DNA of 64,000 bases from assembly GCF_033110285.1 (NCBI RefSeq), contig NZ_CP136995.1:372001-436000 (forward strand), read 5' to 3'. Origin of the DNA: Ottowia sp. SB7-C50. GTDB lineage: Bacteria > Pseudomonadota > Gammaproteobacteria > Burkholderiales > Burkholderiaceae_C. The translations under genes were made by a program, and so were the position numbers. Of this stretch, positions 60,324 through 64,000 are shown in pieces. Positions within the stretch are counted from its first letter, which is position 1. Each line of letters starts with the position of its first letter. The notes beneath the pieces are model-generated. The model worked only from the letters and a program-made list of their open reading frames with translations. It did no database searches and was not told the DNA's origin.

Positions 60324-61838
60324 ATGGCGTGGTTCTCCCAAACGGTGCGCCGGTTGTTCGGTGCCTCGCCAGTACACGAAGCCGCAGGTCGTGGCCGTCG
60401 CTCGCTGGCTTGGATGCCCGGCAACCCGGGCGCGGTCGCGGCGATGTTGACAACCAACGCCGAGTTGCGCGGCAAGAGCCGTGACCTCGTCCGCCGCAAT
60501 GCTTGGGCGCAGGCCGGTATCGAAGCCTTCGTGGCCAACGCGGTCGGCACCGGCATCAAGCCGCAGAGCCTGTCTGGCGACGAACGGTTCAAGGCCGAGG
60601 TGCAAGCACTGTGGCGCGATTGGGTTGAGGAAGCAGACGCGGCGGGACAGACCGACTTCTATGGCCTGCAGGCCCTGGCGTGTCGGGCGATGCTCGAAGG
60701 TGGCGAATGCCTGATTCGCCTGCGGCCACGCCGTCCGGAGGATGGCCTGTCGGTGCCCCTGCAACTCCAGTTGCTGGAGCCCGAGCACCTGCCCATCAAC
60801 CTGAACACCGATCTGCCGTCCGGCAACGTCGTGCGCTCCGGCATCGAGTTCGACAACCTTGGGCGGCGCGTGGCCTACCACCTGTACCGCTCGCACCCGG
60901 AGGACGGGCGACTGGCTCCGATGTCGGGCCAGGGCGGGATGGACACGGTGCGCATCGACGCCAAGGAGATCATTCACCTGTTCCGCGTGCTGCGCCCGGG
61001 GCAGATCCGGGGCGAGCCATGGTTGTCGCGGGCCCTGGTCAAGCTCAACGAGCTCGACCAGTACGACGACGCCGAGCTGGTGCGCAAGAAGACCGCCGCG
61101 ATGTTCGCGGGTTTCGTCACGCGCGCCAACCCTGAGGACAACCTGATGGGCGAAGGTGCAGCGGACGCCGACGGGATTGCGCTTGCCGGACTGGAGCCGG
61201 GCACGCTGCAGATCCTGGAGCCGGGCGAGGACATCAAGTTCTCCGATCCGGCTGATGTTGGCGGTTCGTACTCCGAATTCCTGCGCACCCAGTTCCGCGC
61301 GGTCGCCGCCGCCATTGGTATCACCTACGAGCAGTTGACCGGCGATCTGACCGGCGTGAACTACTCGTCTATCCGTGCCGGGCTGCTGGAGTTCCGGCGT
61401 CGCTGCGAGATGGTGCAGCACGGCGTGCTGGTGCATCAGATGTGCCGCCCGGTCTGGGCGGCCTGGATGAAGCAGGCGGTGCTCGCCGGGGCCCTGGATG
61501 CCCCGGGCTTTGCGCGTGGTGGGCCAGCCCGTCGCCGCCAGTACCTCGCGGTGAAGTGGATTCCCCAGGGCTGGCAGTGGGTTGACCCGGAGAAGGAATT
61601 CAAAGCGATGTTGCTGGCTATCCGCGCCGGCCTGATGAGCCGCTCGGAAGCCATCTCGGCCAACGGCTACGACGCCGAAGACGTCGACCGTGAGATCGCC
61701 GCCGACAACCAGCGCGCCGACGACCTCGGCCTGATCTTCGACTCAGATCCTCGCTACACGTCGAAGGACGGCGGCGGCTCGGAACCCAACCGCAGCGCCA
61801 ACGCGCCGGACATCACCGGTAGCCAATCGCTTCCCTGA
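60324..61838 (+). CDS. Phage portal protein, lambda gpB family
   Basis: 504 residues from ATG 60324. Twelve-subunit ring through which DNA enters the capsid. Family segments are ELRGKSRDLVRRNAWAQAGI, EAFVANAVGTGIKPQSLSGD, LFRVLRPGQIRGEPWLSRAL, KKTAAMFAGFVTRANPEDNL and the C-terminal TYEQLTGDLTGVNYSSIRAG LLEFRRR region. Length normal. Confidence 0.95.
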   Translation: MAWFSQTVRRLFGASPVHEAAGRGRRSLAWMPGNPGAVAAMLTTNAELRGKSRDLVRRNAWAQAGIEAFVANAVGTGIKPQSLSGDERFKAEVQALWRDWVEEADAAGQTDFYGLQALACRAMLEGGECLIRLRPRRPEDGLSVPLQLQLLEPEHLPINLNTDLPSGNVVRSGIEFDNLGRRVAYHLYRSHPEDGRLAPMSGQGGMDTVRIDAKEIIHLFRVLRPGQIRGEPWLSRALVKLNELDQYDDAELVRKKTAAMFAGFVTRANPEDNLMGEGAADADGIALAGLEPGTLQILEPGEDIKFSDPADVGGSYSEFLRTQFRAVAAAIGITYEQLTGDLTGVNYSSIRAGLLEFRRRCEMVQHGVLVHQMCRPVWAAWMKQAVLAGALDAPGFARGGPARRRQYLAVKWIPQGWQWVDPEKEFKAMLLAIRAGLMSRSEAISANGYDAEDVDREIAADNQRADDLGLIFDSDPRYTSKDGGGSEPNRSANAPDITGSQSLP

Positions 61839-61871
61839 TTCGCTGCCTGACCGCTTTCCCGAAGGATTCCC

Positions 61872-63113
61872 ATGACTTTGCTACCTCATCTGGCTGCGCG
61901 CCTGTTCGGCGTGCCGCTGGCGATTCATCGGCCGAAACTCGACATCATCCTCTCCGTGCTCGGTGCGCGCATCGGCCTCGCCGACCTCGCCGCGCCCGTG
62001 GGTTACACGCCTGCGGCCCGCGCGCCTGGGCCTCCGAGCGGCAAGGTTGCCGTCATCCCGATCCACGGCACGCTGGTGCGCCGAACCTCGGGCCTCGAGG
62101 CCGAATCGGGTCTCGCCAGCTACACCGGTATCGCCGCGCAACTGGACGCCGCGCTCACCAGCCCCGAGGTCGCTGCGATCCTGCTCGACATCGACTCGCC
62201 GGGTGGCGAGTCGGGCGGCGTGTTCGATCTGGCCGACCGTATCCGCGTGGCGTCGCAAGTGAAGCCCGTCTGGGCCGTGGCCAACGACATGGCGTTCTCT
62301 GCAGCCTATGCGCTGGCGTCCGCCGCCACCCGCGTGTTCGTCGCGCGCACCGGCGGTGTCGGCTCGATTGGCGTCATCGCCATGCACATCGATCAATCCG
62401 TCAAGGACGCCAAAGACGGTGTTCGTTACACCGCCGTGTTCGCGGGCGAGCGCAAGAACGACCTCAACCCGCACGAGCCGCTCTCCGACGCCGCGCACGC
62501 GGTTCTCAAGGCCGAGGTGGATCGCGTCTACGAGCTGTTCGTCGAGACGGTCGCTCGACATCGCGGCCTCGATGCGGACGCCGTGCGCGCCACCGAAGCG
62601 GGCCTGTTCTTCGGACCGGACGCCGTTGCCACCGGTCTTGCCGATGCCGTCGGCAGCCTCGACGACGCGCTCACGCAACTCACGCAATCGCTTTCCCCAC
62701 TCCCGACTCAGGTGGCTCCGGCCAGCCAAGCGGGCTTTCTTCGCAACCACCAGATGGAGTCTTCCATGAATGATCGAACCGACCCCGCTGCTCCTGATCG
62801 GCCTCTTGCTGATCCTGCTGGCAGTCCTCCTCAACCGTCCGCCGCCTCCACCGCCACCGCGCTGAGCGTGGCCGACGCCGTCGAAATCGCCCAGACCTGC
62901 ACGTTGGCCGGGCGAACCGACCTGATTGCGGGCTTCCTCGACGCCCAGTCCTCGCCCGCCAAGGTGCGCAGCCAACTGCTTGCGGCGCAGGCCGAAGCCA
63001 GTCCCGAAATCACCAGCCGCATCGCCCCCGATGCCGCGCGCCCTGTGGCCAGCAATCCGCTGATCGACGCCGCCAAGCAGATCGCAGCGCAATCCACCAA
63101 GAAGGAGATCTGA
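61872..63113 (+). CDS. Prohead protease, S49/ClpP type, fused to scaffold (gpC-like)
   Basis: 413 residues. The S49 serine protease domain (about 50-290) shows VAVIPIHGTLVRRTSGLEAE, LLDIDSPGGESGGVFDLADR, WAVANDMAFSAAYALASAAT with the catalytic Ser region, and GGVGSIGVIAMHIDQ; the Lys of the dyad is in the downstream part. The last 115 residues are an Ala/Pro-rich helical scaffold, also encoded by a nested start at 62766. In lambda the same gene layout makes C and Nu3. Confidence 0.93.
   Translation: MTLLPHLAARLFGVPLAIHRPKLDIILSVLGARIGLADLAAPVGYTPAARAPGPPSGKVAVIPIHGTLVRRTSGLEAESGLASYTGIAAQLDAALTSPEVAAILLDIDSPGGESGGVFDLADRIRVASQVKPVWAVANDMAFSAAYALASAATRVFVARTGGVGSIGVIAMHIDQSVKDAKDGVRYTAVFAGERKNDLNPHEPLSDAAHAVLKAEVDRVYELFVETVARHRGLDADAVRATEAGLFFGPDAVATGLADAVGSLDDALTQLTQSLSPLPTQVAPASQAGFLRNHQMESSMNDRTDPAAPDRPLADPAGSPPQPSAASTATALSVADAVEIAQTCTLAGRTDLIAGFLDAQSSPAKVRSQLLAAQAEASPEITSRIAPDAARPVASNPLIDAAKQIAAQSTKKEI
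62766..63113 (+). CDS. Nested in-frame capsid scaffold protein (Nu3-like)
   Basis: 115 residues from an internal ATG (MNDRTDPAAPDRPLADPAGS), in frame with the protease gene and preceded by GGAG six bases upstream, a good ribosome site. Sequence is disordered then helical (LSVADAVEIAQTCTLAGRTD), as in lambda Nu3 scaffolds. Existence as a separate product is predicted from the lambda precedent and the internal ribosome site. Confidence 0.6.
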   Translation: MNDRTDPAAPDRPLADPAGSPPQPSAASTATALSVADAVEIAQTCTLAGRTDLIAGFLDAQSSPAKVRSQLLAAQAEASPEITSRIAPDAARPVASNPLIDAAKQIAAQSTKKEI

Positions 63114-63114
63114 G

Positions 63115-63492
63115 ATGCCCGCTCTCGCCGAACCTCTGAACCTGGGCGACCTGCTCAAGTACGAAGCCCCCAACCTTTACTCGCGCGACCGCGTCACGGT
63201 CGCTTCGGGCCAGAACCTGCCGCTGGGCACGGTGGTCGGCATCGTCACCGCAACGGCCAAGTTCAAACAGCTCGATCCGTCCGCAGAAGACGGCACGCAG
63301 GTCGCCGCTGGCGTGCTGCTACAGGCCTGCGATGCCACCTTGATCGACCGTGACGACGGTCTCGTCGTCGCGCGCCACGCCATCGTCGCCCACCATGCGC
63401 TCGCGTGGCCCGACGCCATCACCACCGCCGAAAAACTCACCGCCATTGCGCAGCTTAAGGCGCTGGGCGTGCTCGTTCGCCAAGGAGCCTGA
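63115..63492 (+). CDS. Head decoration protein, gpD family
   Basis: 125 residues. DLLKYEAPNLYSRDRVTVAS, GQNLPLGTVVGIVTATAKFK and QVAAGVLLQACDATLIDRDD match the lambda gpD-like capsid stabilisation protein. It follows the protease by one base and precedes the major capsid protein by two, the usual order C-D-E. Confidence 0.92.
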   Translation: MPALAEPLNLGDLLKYEAPNLYSRDRVTVASGQNLPLGTVVGIVTATAKFKQLDPSAEDGTQVAAGVLLQACDATLIDRDDGLVVARHAIVAHHALAWPDAITTAEKLTAIAQLKALGVLVRQGA

Positions 63493-63494
63493 CC

Positions 63495-64000
63495 ATGAAC
63501 AACCCCTTCAGCAACCCCGCCTTCTCGATGACGGCGCTGACCGCCGCCATCAACATCCTGCCCAACCGCTACGGGCGTCTGGAAGAACTGAACCTGATGC
63601 CGTCCAAGCCGGTACGGCAGCGCCAGATCGTCGTCGAGGAAATGAACGGCGTGCTCAACTTGCTGCCTACGCTGCCACCGGGTTCACCCGGCACGGTTGG
63701 CGTGCGTGGAAAACGCAAGCTGCGCTCTTTCGTCGTGCCGCACATCCCGCACGACGACGTGGTGCTGCCGGAGGAAGTCCAAGGCATCCGTGCCTTCGGC
63801 TCGGAAACCGAAACTGAGACGGTGGCAGGCGTGATTGCGCGCCATCTGGAGACGATGCGCAACAAGCATGCGATCACACTGGAGCACCTGCGCATGGGTG
63901 CGCTCAAGGGCGTGATCCTCGACGCGGACGGCTCGGTTCTCTACGACCTGTTCGATGCCTTCGATATCACCCAGCAGGCGGTGGCCTTCGAGCTCGGCAC
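63495..64000 (+). CDS. Major capsid protein, gpE family (cut by window edge)
   Basis: 168 codons from ATG 63495, open at the window end. MNNPFSNPAFSMTALTAAIN, ILPNRYGRLEELNLMPSKPV, RKLRSFVVPHIPHDDVVLPE and EVQGIRAFGSETETETVAGV are the N-terminal part of the phage major capsid protein E family. Full family length is about 340 residues, so roughly half is missing. It closes the lambda-like head module as seen here. Confidence 0.92.
   Translation, partial: MNNPFSNPAFSMTALTAAINILPNRYGRLEELNLMPSKPVRQRQIVVEEMNGVLNLLPTLPPGSPGTVGVRGKRKLRSFVVPHIPHDDVVLPEEVQGIRAFGSETETETVAGVIARHLETMRNKHAITLEHLRMGALKGVILDADGSVLYDLFDAFDITQQAVAFELG

Overview
The window is high-GC betaproteobacterial chromosome, most probably Comamonadaceae (Acidovorax/Ottowia/Alicycliphilus-like). 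The grounds are protein sequence character, the trpE-G-D-C-ung order, the tRNA-tuf-secE-nusG-rplKAJL-rpoBC order, the rsmB-DUF4390-ntrY-ntrX order, and a short dispersed repeat with core TAGCTGCTNGCGCT that I associate with this family. It is an unbroken chromosomal segment that runs into a mobile region on the right.

Positions 1-36334 are core genome. First come apaG (cut by the window edge), rpe, a DsrE-like periplasmic protein and a phosphate block: polyphosphate kinase 2 convergent with a five-gene minus-strand operon of two PiT phosphate transporters and three DUF47 proteins. Both ends of the block carry Pho-box-like 11-bp direct repeats. Next are gph, an AstE/AspA-like deacylase, a transglutaminase-like protein and the trp operon (candidate leader peptide, trpE, an inserted GxxExxY gene, trpG, a LysE-type exporter, trpD, a 48-aa membrane protein, trpC), then ung. 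Four tRNAs (Tyr, Gly, Thr, Trp) surround tuf, followed by secE-nusG-rplKAJL-rpoBC with a clear terminator. LemA, RsmB, a DUF4390 protein and an NtrY/NtrX-like pair lead to tRNA-Phe.

Positions 36335-41200 are an accessory island that looks less GC-rich than the core. Two uncharacterised minus-strand genes (one with a four-cysteine Zn-ribbon pattern) are divergent from an XRE regulator, an ImmA/IrrE metallopeptidase and a probable LOTUS-domain protein. The two promoters carry the same 10-bp operator-like word at the same distance from the -10. This is the best candidate here for an undescribed system.

Positions 41266-64000 are a prophage or prophage-like element: a DUF2924/large serine recombinase/unknown trio, an early region (BRO antirepressor, Sak4-like ATPase and its partner, Cas4-like nuclease, P4-type primase-helicase, RuvC-like nuclease), two tandem ParB-methyltransferase fusions, and a lambda-like head module (terminase, gpW, portal, protease with nested scaffold, decoration protein, major capsid protein cut by the window edge).

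A recurring oddity crosses all regions. Six genes (pit1, pit2, rpoB, both island unknowns and the RuvC-like gene) are broken by one extra base in a G or C run of six or seven. Because rpoB is essential, homopolymer overcalls in the assembly are the simplest explanation; I annotate these as single genes with a frameshift.
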